From JBAZOO01 sp041648735 (GTDB lineage: Bacteria; Verrucomicrobiota; Lentisphaeria; Oligosphaerales; CAITYL01): a stretch of 51,333 nt of DNA. Shown one piece after another: positions 24,168 through 32,866 of this stretch. Under the pieces are notes generated by a model. It was given only the letters and a program-made list of their open reading frames with translations, made no database searches and was not told the DNA's origin. The stretch is taken from assembly GCA_041648735.1 (NCBI GenBank), contig JBAZOO010000028.1, positions 1 through 51,333 of the forward strand, read 5' to 3'. The stretch's first letter is position 1, and every line of letters starts with the position of its first letter. The position numbers and the translations under genes are program-made.

Positions 24168-26759
24168 TCATTGCCCGCCGGCGGCCTTGAATTCCAGCTT
24201 GCTGAGGCGTTGCAGGCGGTGGACGGTGAAGCCGATGAGGATGGCGCCGAGCACCCAGGCCATGGCGGTGGCGACGCCGAAGCGGAGGTAGCCGAACGCC
24301 TCCCAGAAGATGTGCAGGCCGATGACCTCGGTGGCGCCATGGGGGGTGTAGGGGCCGCCGCCAGTCATGGCCAGGATGAAGCTGCTGCCGCTCTGCATGC
24401 AGCCAATGGCGACGCCAATGAAGTTGATGGCAATCAAGGGCTTGAGGGTTGGCAGGGTGATGTGCCAGGCCTTCTGGAGGGCGCCGGCGCCGTCGAGGTC
24501 CGCCGCCTCATACAAGTCCTCCGGAATCCCCTTCAGCGCCGCCAGGTAGATCAGGCAGCCGGGCCCCATGCCCGCCCAGATGGTGGGCAGGACGCAGAAG
24601 AAGAGGGCGACGGTGGGGGAGCTGAGCCACTCGGTGGTGAACTCCGGGAGGCGGGTGCCGGCGAGGGCATTGAGGGCGTGGACGCCGAGGTTGAGCGCCT
24701 GGTTGATCATGCCGTGCTGGCCGTAGAACCCTTTCCAGAGGAAGATCACGACGACGCCGGCGAGCATGGCCGGCAGGTAGTAGAGGGTGCGGAAGAGGAG
24801 CTTGCCCCTGGGCACTTCGCTGAGCAGCAGGGCCAGGAGGATCGGCGCGCTGAAGCCAAAGCCCATGAAGAGGAGGGTGTAGAGCAGCGAGACGCGCAGG
24901 GCGAACCAGAATTCGGGGCTGAACAGGACGGTGGCGAAATTGGCGAAGCCGACCCAATGGCTGAAGCCGCGGACGTTGTAGTCCTGGAAGGCCATGGCCG
25001 TGCCGCGCAGCAGCGGCCAGTAGCTCCAGACGGCGATGGAAAGCAGGGCGGGGAGGAGGCAGAGGTAGGCGAGCTTGTGGCGGCCGAACTGCCAGTCGCC
25101 GCGGGCCCGGTCCGCCGCGCTCCGGACCAGGTTTTGGGAAAAGTTCTTGAACACCTGGCGCAGCACGAGGAGGAAGGCCGTGAAGGTGGCGAGGGCGGCG
25201 GCGGCGGCCACGCGGGTGCGGAAGGCCCGGACTTTGGCCGGCAGGATGTCGAGCATCTTCTGGTTGGCGATCCCGACCCGGACGTCGAGGATTTGCTGGA
25301 TGCGCCGCTTGGCGCCCGCTGCGTCCCCCGCCCGGATGCCGCGCCGGACCTCGGCGTCGGTGCGGATCTGGTCGATGGCCTGGCTCATGTAGCGGTAGAC
25401 CATCTGGCAGTTGCGGCCATAGGGCTCCGGCACCCCGGACTCCTGGGCGGCAAGGGCGGCCTCGGCCCAGCCGGGCGGGACTTTCGCCGCCAGTTCGGGA
25501 TAGCCGGCCTCCCGCAGCAGGCGGGGCTGGACGAATTGGCCGAGGCCGTTCTCGACGTAGGCCTTGGCCTGGATCAGCCGGGCCTGGCGGCCGCCGAGGA
25601 AGGCGATCCAGTCCCACGCGGCCTCCCGCAGCCGCGGATCCTCCCCGGCCCCGGCGTAGATGCCGGTCATTTGCGCGTTGAACTCGCCGGCGCGGCCCCC
25701 GGCGGGGCCCTTGGGCACGGGGCCGAAGCCGGCGATGTTCGGGTCGAGCTGCTGGAAGGTCTCCTGGTCGAGGTAGGCGAACTGCATGGCGTAGCGGATG
25801 GCGGGGTTCTGTTCGCCGACATTGACCACCCCTTCGAAGCGGCCATGCCGGTTCTCGAACGGCTCCAGGAACAGCCGGGCGATGAAATGGCTGGCTTCGA
25901 CGGCGGCGGGGGAATTGAAGACGCAGCGCCAATTCCCCGCGGCGTCCGGCGCCACGGCCCGCGCCCCGCAGGAATAGAAGAAGCTCAGGGTCGAGTAGGC
26001 CGTTTCGCTCAAGGGGAGGCGGAGCCCGTAGACATTCTCCTTGGGGTTGGTGAGCTGGCGCGCCCAGGCGAGGAGCTCCTCCATGGTTTCCGGGGCGCGG
26101 TCCGGCAGGCCGGCCTCGGCGAAGAGGTCCTTGCGGTAGTGGAGGGCGGTCACCAATTGCCGCTGCGGCAGGCACCAGACGTGGAAATGGCGGGCGCGCG
26201 GCGTGCCGCCCCAGGCCTTGACGTAGGGGCAGGCCGCGCCATGGGGGCACTCCCGGCGGATCACTTCCCAGCATTGGGGCGGCAGCCGCTCGGCGAACTC
26301 CGCGGCGTAGCGGGGGGCGCGGCGCAGGGCCGCCGCGTAGGCCGCATTCTCCAGGAGCTGGCCGTCGGGGATCTCCAGCCCCGCCTCCCGTTCGAGGCAC
26401 TTGTCCAGCGGATAGAGGAACTGGTTGGCGATGTAGGTGCTGGACTGGCGGAAATTGACGTAGAGGACGGCGGGGGCGACGTCGCCGGCGATCTGCATCA
26501 GCGGGATCATGTCCAGGCTGCGTCCGGGGATGCTGAGGCCGGTGGCGGGCACGGGGTTGACGTCCGGCCGGCGCTGGCGGAAGGCCGCCAGGATGCGCAT
26601 GGCGGCCTCCCCCTCGGCGCCTGTCGCCGTGCCGTCCGGCACGCCCCAGGCCTTGAGTTCCAGCGGGGCCGGGGTGGCGGCGGCGGCGGCGGCGGCCGGC
26701 GGCGACACGCAGCCGAAGAGCAGAAACAGGAGAAGGGCGGCGGCGGAGGGACGGAGCAT
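24168..26759 (-). CDS. Lipoprotein solute-binding protein fused to MalF-type ABC permease
   Basis: The 863-residue product joins two transport parts in one chain. Residues 1-17 are a lipoprotein signal ending LLFGC, with Cys17 for lipidation. Residues to about 490 form an extracellular solute-binding domain of the sugar type (LDMIPLMQIAGDVAPAVLYVN, ALHYRKDLFAEAGLPDRAPETMEELLAWARQLT). A helix near 515 follows, then a MalF-like permease with about six helices and the EAA loop DLYEAADLDGAGALQKAW. The window offers no separate binding protein. It should pair with the MalG-type permease at 21582-23594 and an ATPase encoded elsewhere. Substrate is probably an oligosaccharide. The frame is continuous, so the fusion is not a sequencing artefact in this assembly. 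Confidence 0.88.
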   Translation of the reverse strand: MLRPSAAALLLFLLFGCVSPPAAAAAAATPAPLELKAWGVPDGTATGAEGEAAMRILAAFRQRRPDVNPVPATGLSIPGRSLDMIPLMQIAGDVAPAVLYVNFRQSSTYIANQFLYPLDKCLEREAGLEIPDGQLLENAAYAAALRRAPRYAAEFAERLPPQCWEVIRRECPHGAACPYVKAWGGTPRARHFHVWCLPQRQLVTALHYRKDLFAEAGLPDRAPETMEELLAWARQLTNPKENVYGLRLPLSETAYSTLSFFYSCGARAVAPDAAGNWRCVFNSPAAVEASHFIARLFLEPFENRHGRFEGVVNVGEQNPAIRYAMQFAYLDQETFQQLDPNIAGFGPVPKGPAGGRAGEFNAQMTGIYAGAGEDPRLREAAWDWIAFLGGRQARLIQAKAYVENGLGQFVQPRLLREAGYPELAAKVPPGWAEAALAAQESGVPEPYGRNCQMVYRYMSQAIDQIRTDAEVRRGIRAGDAAGAKRRIQQILDVRVGIANQKMLDILPAKVRAFRTRVAAAAALATFTAFLLVLRQVFKNFSQNLVRSAADRARGDWQFGRHKLAYLCLLPALLSIAVWSYWPLLRGTAMAFQDYNVRGFSHWVGFANFATVLFSPEFWFALRVSLLYTLLFMGFGFSAPILLALLLSEVPRGKLLFRTLYYLPAMLAGVVVIFLWKGFYGQHGMINQALNLGVHALNALAGTRLPEFTTEWLSSPTVALFFCVLPTIWAGMGPGCLIYLAALKGIPEDLYEAADLDGAGALQKAWHITLPTLKPLIAINFIGVAIGCMQSGSSFILAMTGGGPYTPHGATEVIGLHIFWEAFGYLRFGVATAMAWVLGAILIGFTVHRLQRLSKLEFKAAGGQ

Positions 26760-26765
26760 CCGGGT

Positions 26766-26771
26766 ACTATA
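26766..26771 (-). promoter_or_regulatory. Candidate -10 box (TATAGT) directly before the SBP-permease gene
   Basis: The minus strand reads GGGTATAGTACCC, a small palindrome with TATAGT ending 6 bp before the ATG at 26759. A start point at the usual distance would coincide with the ATG, so the transcript could be leaderless. A run of ten C lies just upstream (26791-26800). Confidence 0.35.
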
Positions 26772-26812
26772 CCCTGGGCGCTTTCGCCTGCCCCCCCCCC
26801 GGCCCCGGCCCC

Positions 26813-28759
26813 TCAGCGGCGGAAGATGGCGTCGGGTTTGGCGGCGGCTTCGAGCTTTTCGAGCGCGGGCAAGGGGTTGCGCGGGGATTTGGCGAACTTC
26901 GCGAGGGTGGCGGCCTGGGGCGGTGGCAGGGTGGCGGCGGCGGCGGCCAGGAAGCGGCGGGTTTCGCCCCAGTCCACCCGTCCCTGGCGGGCGGCGGCCA
27001 GAAGCCCCTGGAGCAGCGGTTCCGGCACATGCTCCGTCTTTTCGGCGGCAATCCGCGCCAGATACCAGGCCAGCACCTCCTTCTCGTTCCAGTCGGCCAA
27101 GGCGCCGTGGACGCGGAGCAGCGCCGTGGCGGCGTCGCCCCGGCCGTTGCCCGGCCAGTAGCGGTCCTCCTGGAGATGCTCCAGGCGGCGGCGCAGGTCG
27201 CGCAGCCCTTCCGCTTCGGCCGCGGCCGCCGGCGGCAGGCCGGGTGGCGGGAGGGCGAGGGCGGCAAAGGGGTCGGGCAGGCTGGAGTTGCCATCCGCCC
27301 CCGCCGGCCCATAGGCGAGGAAGGGGACGAAGGTGTCCAGGTCGGCAACATGGCCGCGGACGCCCCGGACGCCGACGAAAATCAGGGCGTTGGCGGCTGG
27401 GGCGACCTGGTCGCCGGCGGCGCGGCGGCAGGCTTCGAGGAGGATGGCGCAGGCCTCCTTTTTCTGCCCCCGCCAGGTGCGCATCAGGCCGCGCTGGATC
27501 AGGGCTTCGACGTCGGTGCCGAGGGTGGCTTCGGCGGCGGCGAAGGCCTGTTCGCGGACGGGATCGGCGATGCGGGGGATGGCGTCCAGCGGGTTGGTGA
27601 GGTCGTCGGCGGTTCCCGGCGTGCCATCCTTGCCGGCGGGGCCGAAGCGCTGGAAGTCGAGGAAGAGCGTGGCGCGGTCGGATTTCTTGTCGAGCTGCTG
27701 GAGGATGCCGACGATGCGGTTGCCGCTGATGATGATGCGTTCCCTGGTATCGGCGATGTCGAAGCAGCCGCGGGCGGTTTCGAGGGCGGCGGGGAGGTTG
27801 CCGGCCTGGAGCAGGAGGTCGATGCTCTGCCATTGGGCGTCGACCCAGTGGGCGTAGCCGGTGGTCCCCGCCTGGGCGGTCACGACTTTGGCGAGGGCGT
27901 CCAGCGCGGCCGGGGCATTTTTTTCCGTCTGCCAGCTTTGGGCGATGGCCAGCCACCAGCGCTGGCGGATTTCGGCGGATGGTTCGGTGGCGATGAAGGT
28001 TTCGTAGGCCTGGCGCGCCTCGGGGAGGCGGTTGAGTTTCACCAGGCAGTCGCCGAGGCGGGCTTGGGCCCGGAACTGGAAATCAATGGCGAGGTCGCCG
28101 TCCTTGACGAGGTCGAGGAGCTGGCGCAGGGGAGTGATGGCCTTTTCGAGGTCGTTGGCGTACAGGGCGATGTCGGAGGCGAGCCAGAGGCTGTCGGCGA
28201 CGCTGCGCCAGTTTTGCGCCTGGCGCGCGGCTTCGGCCGTCCTGGCGGCGGCGGCGGTGGCTTCCGGGTAGCGTTTGGCGGCCAGCCAGTCAGTGGCGGC
28301 TTGCCAGCTCCAGGTTGCGGCTGGGCCGGGGTCGTCGGCCGCCAGGGCGGCGGCGCACGCGTCGGCGAATTGGCCGGCGTCGGCGGGGCGGTTGAGGTCA
28401 TGGCGGAGGAGGTAATGGCGGATTTCGCGGGCGGTGCGGCGGCCGTCGTCGTTTGCTGGCAGGATGGCCAGGAGCCGGTCGATGGCGGCGAGGGCGTCGG
28501 CGGGTTTTTTCTGCTGGCGTTTGCCATCCACAATGCCCCAGAGGCAACCGACTTGGGTTTCGAGGGGGAGCTGGGGCTTTTTCAGGAGGGTGTCATAGGC
28601 GTCCAAGGCGGCGTCGTACTGGCGTTGGGCACGCAGTTGGTCAGCTTTTTCGAGGGCGGCGTCCTTGGCAAGGGCGCGGGGGGCGAACGCCAGCAGGGCG
28701 AGGGTGGCGGCGGCCAGGAGGGCGAGGCCGCGGCGGGAGAATGGCTGTTGCGGGGTCAT
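26813..28759 (-). CDS. Exported TPR-repeat protein
   Basis: The 648-residue protein has a signal peptide (basic SRRG then hydrophobic to ALA, about residues 1-31) and a chain of helical tetratricopeptide-like repeats: LEKADQLRAQRQYDAALDAYDTLL near 37, KPADALAAIDRLLAI, LEKAITPLRQLLDLVKDGD and RLPEARQAYETFIATEP. The C-terminal third is Ala/Pro-rich with a possible calcium-like GKDGTPGTADD loop. TPR arrays mediate protein-protein contacts, probably in the periplasm here. Its ATG overlaps the stop of the BNR gene by 4 bp and it closes the MoxR operon. Exact role unknown. Confidence 0.75.
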   Translation of the reverse strand: MTPQQPFSRRGLALLAAATLALLAFAPRALAKDAALEKADQLRAQRQYDAALDAYDTLLKKPQLPLETQVGCLWGIVDGKRQQKKPADALAAIDRLLAILPANDDGRRTAREIRHYLLRHDLNRPADAGQFADACAAALAADDPGPAATWSWQAATDWLAAKRYPEATAAAARTAEAARQAQNWRSVADSLWLASDIALYANDLEKAITPLRQLLDLVKDGDLAIDFQFRAQARLGDCLVKLNRLPEARQAYETFIATEPSAEIRQRWWLAIAQSWQTEKNAPAALDALAKVVTAQAGTTGYAHWVDAQWQSIDLLLQAGNLPAALETARGCFDIADTRERIIISGNRIVGILQQLDKKSDRATLFLDFQRFGPAGKDGTPGTADDLTNPLDAIPRIADPVREQAFAAAEATLGTDVEALIQRGLMRTWRGQKKEACAILLEACRRAAGDQVAPAANALIFVGVRGVRGHVADLDTFVPFLAYGPAGADGNSSLPDPFAALALPPPGLPPAAAAEAEGLRDLRRRLEHLQEDRYWPGNGRGDAATALLRVHGALADWNEKEVLAWYLARIAAEKTEHVPEPLLQGLLAAARQGRVDWGETRRFLAAAAATLPPPQAATLAKFAKSPRNPLPALEKLEAAAKPDAIFRR

Positions 28760-30984
28760 GGGTTTTCCTCCTCGGCCGCCGCGGCTTCGGCGGAGGTGTA
28801 GAGGGCGACTTGGTCGAGATAATACTCCACCGGCTGGCTGGCGGTGCCGGAGAGGATCAGGGCGCTGACGATGGCGGGCTGGAAGCCGTCGGCGTTGCCA
28901 ATCAGGCGCGAAATCGGGACGATGATGTGCTGGAACTGGCCGGTGAATTTGCCGCCTGGCACGAAGCCGCCCTTGATCAGGGGCAGGGGCGGGGTGGTGG
29001 TGGAGTGGCCGAACACCGGGGAGTCGCGCAGTTGGAGGCTGAGTTCGTCAGTGCTTTCCTTGCGGAAGCGGATCCAGAAAGAAAGGACTTGGAAGCTGGA
29101 GATGTCGAGGGTTTCCCCGCCCCAGCCGCGGTAGTAGGCGACGCGCCAGGGGCCAGGCTGGTCAATGCCGAAGCCCGAAATCTTCTGGCCATTGCGGAAG
29201 ACCGTGCTCTCGTAGCCGATGCCGCGGAGCTTGCCCTGCTCGACCCCGACGCCGCCGCCGCGGGGTTGGACGAAGGGGCTGCCGCCGGTCCGGCGTTCCA
29301 CGATGCCGAGCACGCCGATGCCGCTGGCGAGGTCGCCGTCGGCGGCGATGGCGGTGACGGTCAGGCCGATGGGGCTGGGCCACGACTGGCGCCAGTCCTC
29401 ATTGCGGTTTTGGACATAGCGGATGTCCACGGGGAAGCTGGCGGTGTAGAGGCCGGCGCCGGCCGGGGCCATCGGGGTGCGCGCGTCGAGGCTGAGGCGG
29501 CTGAGGTCGACGGTGACCTGGCGTGGCGGCTGGCCGGCGGCGGCGGCGTCAACGAGGGCGGTGATGGTCACCCGGCGGCTGGCGAGGGCGGCGTCCTGTT
29601 CGGCCATGGCCTTCTGGAGGGGGGGGGCGGCGGCACGGAGGTCGGCGGTGGCGTTGAAGGCGCGGAGGCGGGCATTGATCCGGGTGAAGGCTTCGGCCTC
29701 GAGGGCCAGGTTGAAGCGGCTGAGGGGGGGGGTGAGGGCGACGGCGCGGACGGCGGCGGCGGCGCGTTCGCCGCGGTAGAGCAGGGAATTGAGGCAGGCA
29801 TAGAAGACCAGGCCGTTGGCATTGGCGCGGAGCTGGGCGCCTTCGCGGACGATGGCGCATGTGAGCAGGCCGGCGCTGGCCGTCTGGTAGGCCGGCGCGG
29901 CCGGCGGGGGTGGATTTTCCGCCGCGGCGGCGGTGCCGCCGCCGGCGGGGTCGAGGATGACCATGCCGAGCCGGGTCGGCTCGAAGGCGTAGACGAGCTG
30001 GCTGTCGGCGGTCGCGCCCCAGGTGACGCCGATGCCGGCCCATTCGTCAATGCCGGCCGGGGCGATGTTGCGGACGACGCCGGCGTTGCGGCTGACGCGG
30101 AGGATGCCGCGGTTGGCGGTGGCGACGAGGAGCCAGTCCTCGCCCCGCAGGCGCGGCACGGCAAAGCCGGTGACGGTCAGGTCACGCCCCAGCTCCTGCC
30201 AGGGTTCCGTGAGCGTGGGCATGATGAAGAGGCGCGGCGCGTCCGGCTCGCTGGCCTTGGCGGCGGCGAGGAAGAGGTTCTGGTTGGCGCCGGCGGTGAA
30301 GATGGCGTGGACATGCCAGTCGGGGAAGAGGACGGCCCAGCTTTGGCCGCCGTCGAGGGAGCGGGAGAGGCCGGGGGCGGCGTCGCCGTGGGCGACCAGG
30401 AGGGTGCGGCCGGCGGGGTCGTTGAGATAGGGTTCGAGGGCGAGGGCGTTGTCCGCGGCCAGCCCCGTGGCCTTGCTGCCGAGCTGGCGGAAACTCCGGC
30501 CGTTGTCGGTGGTCAGCCAGACGCCGCGGCTCTTGCTGGCGACGTAGAAGCTGTCGGGCTGGCCCGGGCGGAAGGTGATGCCGTTGACCGGGCCGAGGCG
30601 CTGGACGTCGCCCGCGGGCAAGGGGTGCCAGCTTTGCCCCTGATCCTCGGTGAGCAACAGGCCGGCCCCGGTGGCGAGGAGGGCGCGGCCGGGGATGAGC
30701 GGGTGCGGGAAGACGGCGTTGGCGTCCTGGACGTTGGCGACGCACTGCCAGGCGAGGTTCAGGGCGGGATAGGCGCCGGCATGTTTGGGCAGGCCGTGGA
30801 CGGATTCGAAGGGGGGCAGCTCCGCGGCCGGCGCGGCGGCGGCCGCGGGGGCTTCGGCCGCGGCCAGGGCGCGGGCGCCGGCAAAAGCGAGGGGGAGCAG
30901 GAACAGCGCGGCGAGCCGGGCTGGCCGGTGGCGGGGAGCGCGTGCCAGGTTGGGGAGTGGGTGATGCATGGGGATGGCCTTCAC
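28756..30984 (-). CDS. Exported BNR/sortilin-like beta-propeller protein
   Basis: The 742-residue protein has a signal peptide (hydrophobic LAALFLLPLAFAGARALA at about 24-41) and an N-terminal half with Asp-box repeats: LLTEDQGQSWHPL, WLTTDNGRSFRQL and SRSLDGGQSWAVL, marking a VPS10/sortilin-like six- or seven-bladed propeller. The C-terminal ~150 residues (ISSFQVLSFWIRFRKES to LDQVALYTS) look like a beta-sandwich similar to carbohydrate-binding modules. It may bind proteins or glycans at the cell surface. It starts with GTG at 30984 overlapping the caspase-like gene stop (GTGA); ATG at 30969 is an alternative. Confidence 0.75.
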   Translation of the reverse strand: MKAIPMHHPLPNLARAPRHRPARLAALFLLPLAFAGARALAAAEAPAAAAAPAAELPPFESVHGLPKHAGAYPALNLAWQCVANVQDANAVFPHPLIPGRALLATGAGLLLTEDQGQSWHPLPAGDVQRLGPVNGITFRPGQPDSFYVASKSRGVWLTTDNGRSFRQLGSKATGLAADNALALEPYLNDPAGRTLLVAHGDAAPGLSRSLDGGQSWAVLFPDWHVHAIFTAGANQNLFLAAAKASEPDAPRLFIMPTLTEPWQELGRDLTVTGFAVPRLRGEDWLLVATANRGILRVSRNAGVVRNIAPAGIDEWAGIGVTWGATADSQLVYAFEPTRLGMVILDPAGGGTAAAAENPPPPAAPAYQTASAGLLTCAIVREGAQLRANANGLVFYACLNSLLYRGERAAAAVRAVALTPPLSRFNLALEAEAFTRINARLRAFNATADLRAAAPPLQKAMAEQDAALASRRVTITALVDAAAAGQPPRQVTVDLSRLSLDARTPMAPAGAGLYTASFPVDIRYVQNRNEDWRQSWPSPIGLTVTAIAADGDLASGIGVLGIVERRTGGSPFVQPRGGGVGVEQGKLRGIGYESTVFRNGQKISGFGIDQPGPWRVAYYRGWGGETLDISSFQVLSFWIRFRKESTDELSLQLRDSPVFGHSTTTPPLPLIKGGFVPGGKFTGQFQHIIVPISRLIGNADGFQPAIVSALILSGTASQPVEYYLDQVALYTSAEAAAAEEENP

Positions 30985-32051
30985 GGGGCGGGCGGCGCCG
31001 GCTGGCCGAACCCGGTTTGTTTGGCCAGGAAGCCGACGGCGCCGTCCTTGTCGCCGGTCAGGGGTTGGTAGCCGTCGGGGCCGAGGGCGCTGGCGCCGTC
31101 GCTCTTGCCGGTGTCCTCCAGCAGGGGGTGGCCGTTGGGCAGGCGCCGGCCGGCCCAGGCCGCCTCGTCCGGCGGGTTCTCCGGCACCAGCGGCAGCAGC
31201 ACGTCGTCCTTCTTCTCAACCGCCGGGTCGGGGGGCGCCATTTGTTTGGCCGGCGGGACGTCGGCGGCGCCGTAGAGGCGGCGGAAGATTTCGCGGCTGC
31301 GGCGGCCCTGGACGAGCCAGCCGTCACTGCCTTTGGGCAGGCGCTGGCGGGCAATCCACTGGGCAAACTCGTGGGAGGCGGCGTTGAACGCCGTGAGCAG
31401 CGTCAGGGGGCGGCCCGGGGCGGCGAAGGGCTGCTCATCCGCCGTGTTGGTCAGCTTGCCTTCGAGGGTGAGGAGGAGGAATTCGGCGAACTCGGAGTCG
31501 GCGGTTTCGCTGGCGCCGTTGGCGGCGACGAGGATCCGGCCGGGCTTGGCCAGGGCGGGGATGGCGGCGCCGGAGCAGGAGGTGAAATCGAGGATGATCT
31601 GCCGTTCCGCCGGCATGGGCTTGAGCGCTTCGGCGAGCTGGGCTGGGGGCAGGTCCGGCCCCGGCAGGGCCAGGGCGCCGTCGGGCTGGCCGTGGCCGAT
31701 GAGGATCAGGATGAACTGGTCTTGGGGGGCGGTGCGCTTGGCCAGGCTGGCGATGGCCTCCTGGAGGGTGGCGGCGGTGGCGGCGCCGGTGCGGCCGGGG
31801 ATTTCCGGCTGGGGGGTGAGCAGGAGAAGGTCGGGGGCGGCGCCTGGGGCGGCGCGGTCCAGGAGGAGCGAGCGGAAGCGCGCCAGCCAGTTGGCATAGT
31901 GGCGGGCATGCATGGGGGTGCCGGGGGTGCCGCCGACGAGGAGGGCGCGGCAGCGGGGGGCGGCCGGCGGCGGTTCGGCGGCGGGAATCCAGGCCGCCGG
32001 CAGCAGGGTCGCGGCCAGCGCCAAAACCAGCAGAAGATGATGTTTGGACAT
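30981..32051 (-). CDS. Exported caspase-like (clan CD) protease
   Basis: The 356-residue protein has a signal peptide (residues 1-25) and a caspase/legumain-fold domain. The two diagnostic strands end in the catalytic residues: ILILIGHGQPDGAL with His120 and IILDFTSCSGAAI with Cys159, in the spacing usual for clan CD cysteine peptidases. A strand like VAANGASE follows, as in C13 relatives. The C-terminal ~100 residues are Pro/Asp-rich with KKDD and GDKDG and no recognised domain. It is embedded in the MoxR/VWA operon, between a DUF4159 gene and the BNR gene. Substrate specificity is unknown; family assignment is by motif only. Confidence 0.7.
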   Translation of the reverse strand: MSKHHLLLVLALAATLLPAAWIPAAEPPPAAPRCRALLVGGTPGTPMHARHYANWLARFRSLLLDRAAPGAAPDLLLLTPQPEIPGRTGAATAATLQEAIASLAKRTAPQDQFILILIGHGQPDGALALPGPDLPPAQLAEALKPMPAERQIILDFTSCSGAAIPALAKPGRILVAANGASETADSEFAEFLLLTLEGKLTNTADEQPFAAPGRPLTLLTAFNAASHEFAQWIARQRLPKGSDGWLVQGRRSREIFRRLYGAADVPPAKQMAPPDPAVEKKDDVLLPLVPENPPDEAAWAGRRLPNGHPLLEDTGKSDGASALGPDGYQPLTGDKDGAVGFLAKQTGFGQPAPPAP

Positions 32052-32059
32052 GGCCGTTC

Positions 32060-32848
32060 TCAGTGGGTCAGGAAGTAGATGATGATGTTGATGCCCATCT
32101 CGATGGCTTGCCGGTCCTTCTCGGGGCCGAAGAAGCGGCAGACCCAGCCGCAATGGAGGTCGCCCGGGGTGACGACCGTCATCAGCCGGCCGGTGCCGGG
32201 CTCGAAGAGGCCGTAGGCGCCGTGGGGCACGCCCTGCAGGTGGGGGGCGCCGTTGGGGAAGTCGTAGTAGCAGTGGAAGATTTCGTGGTCGTAGGGGATC
32301 TTCCGCATCGGGTTGCCCGGGAAGAGGCGGTTGATCATTTCAATGTAGCATTTGAAGAAGCGGTCCTCGCCGCGGTAGACGCAGTCGTCGGCGTGGACGA
32401 AGCCGCCGCGCTCCAGGAATTCGCGGAGGTTCTTCTCCTCCTGCTCCGGGAGCTTGAAGCTGCCTTCCGAGGTCATGAAGACGAAGGGGTAGCGGCACAT
32501 CTCGTCGAAGTCGCCCAGATGCACGACCTTGGGTTCCTGGCTGACGTTGATGTTGGTCAGCTCCTGGAGCTTGGCGCGGAGGTTGACGTCGCCGATGGGG
32601 GAGATGTTCCAGAGGTCGGTGGTCTCGTCGTAGACGGTGAATTGGAGGCGGGGGAAGATGAACTGGCCGGTCTTGACTGCCTGGGCGGCGTTGGCGCTGG
32701 AGGTCAGGAGCCGGGGCAGGAGGCCGCCGGCGAGGATGGCGGCGAGCAGCCCCTTGCCGCCGCGGCGGAAGAAGTCGCGCCGGCTCATCTTCTGGTGGGC
32801 GGCAGTGAGGAAGAGGTCAAGGGGCTGGTTGGGGAAGTGGCGGTTCAT
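32060..32848 (-). CDS. DUF4159 protein with twin-arginine signal
   Basis: The 262-residue protein begins with a Tat-like signal (SRRDFFRRGGKG followed by a hydrophobic stretch to ANA). The mature part fits DUF4159, a glutamine-amidotransferase-like fold common in planctomycete and lentisphaeral MoxR clusters: FPRLQFTVYDETTDLWN, MTSEGSFKLPEQEEKNLREFLERGGFVHADDC and the C-terminal VVTPGDLHCGWVCRFFG. Catalytic function is not established for the family. It lies 8 bp upstream of the caspase-like gene. Confidence 0.85.
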   Translation of the reverse strand: MNRHFPNQPLDLFLTAAHQKMSRRDFFRRGGKGLLAAILAGGLLPRLLTSSANAAQAVKTGQFIFPRLQFTVYDETTDLWNISPIGDVNLRAKLQELTNINVSQEPKVVHLGDFDEMCRYPFVFMTSEGSFKLPEQEEKNLREFLERGGFVHADDCVYRGEDRFFKCYIEMINRLFPGNPMRKIPYDHEIFHCYYDFPNGAPHLQGVPHGAYGLFEPGTGRLMTVVTPGDLHCGWVCRFFGPEKDRQAIEMGINIIIYFLTH

Positions 32849-32866
32849 CGGTTGTTCCTTTGGCCA

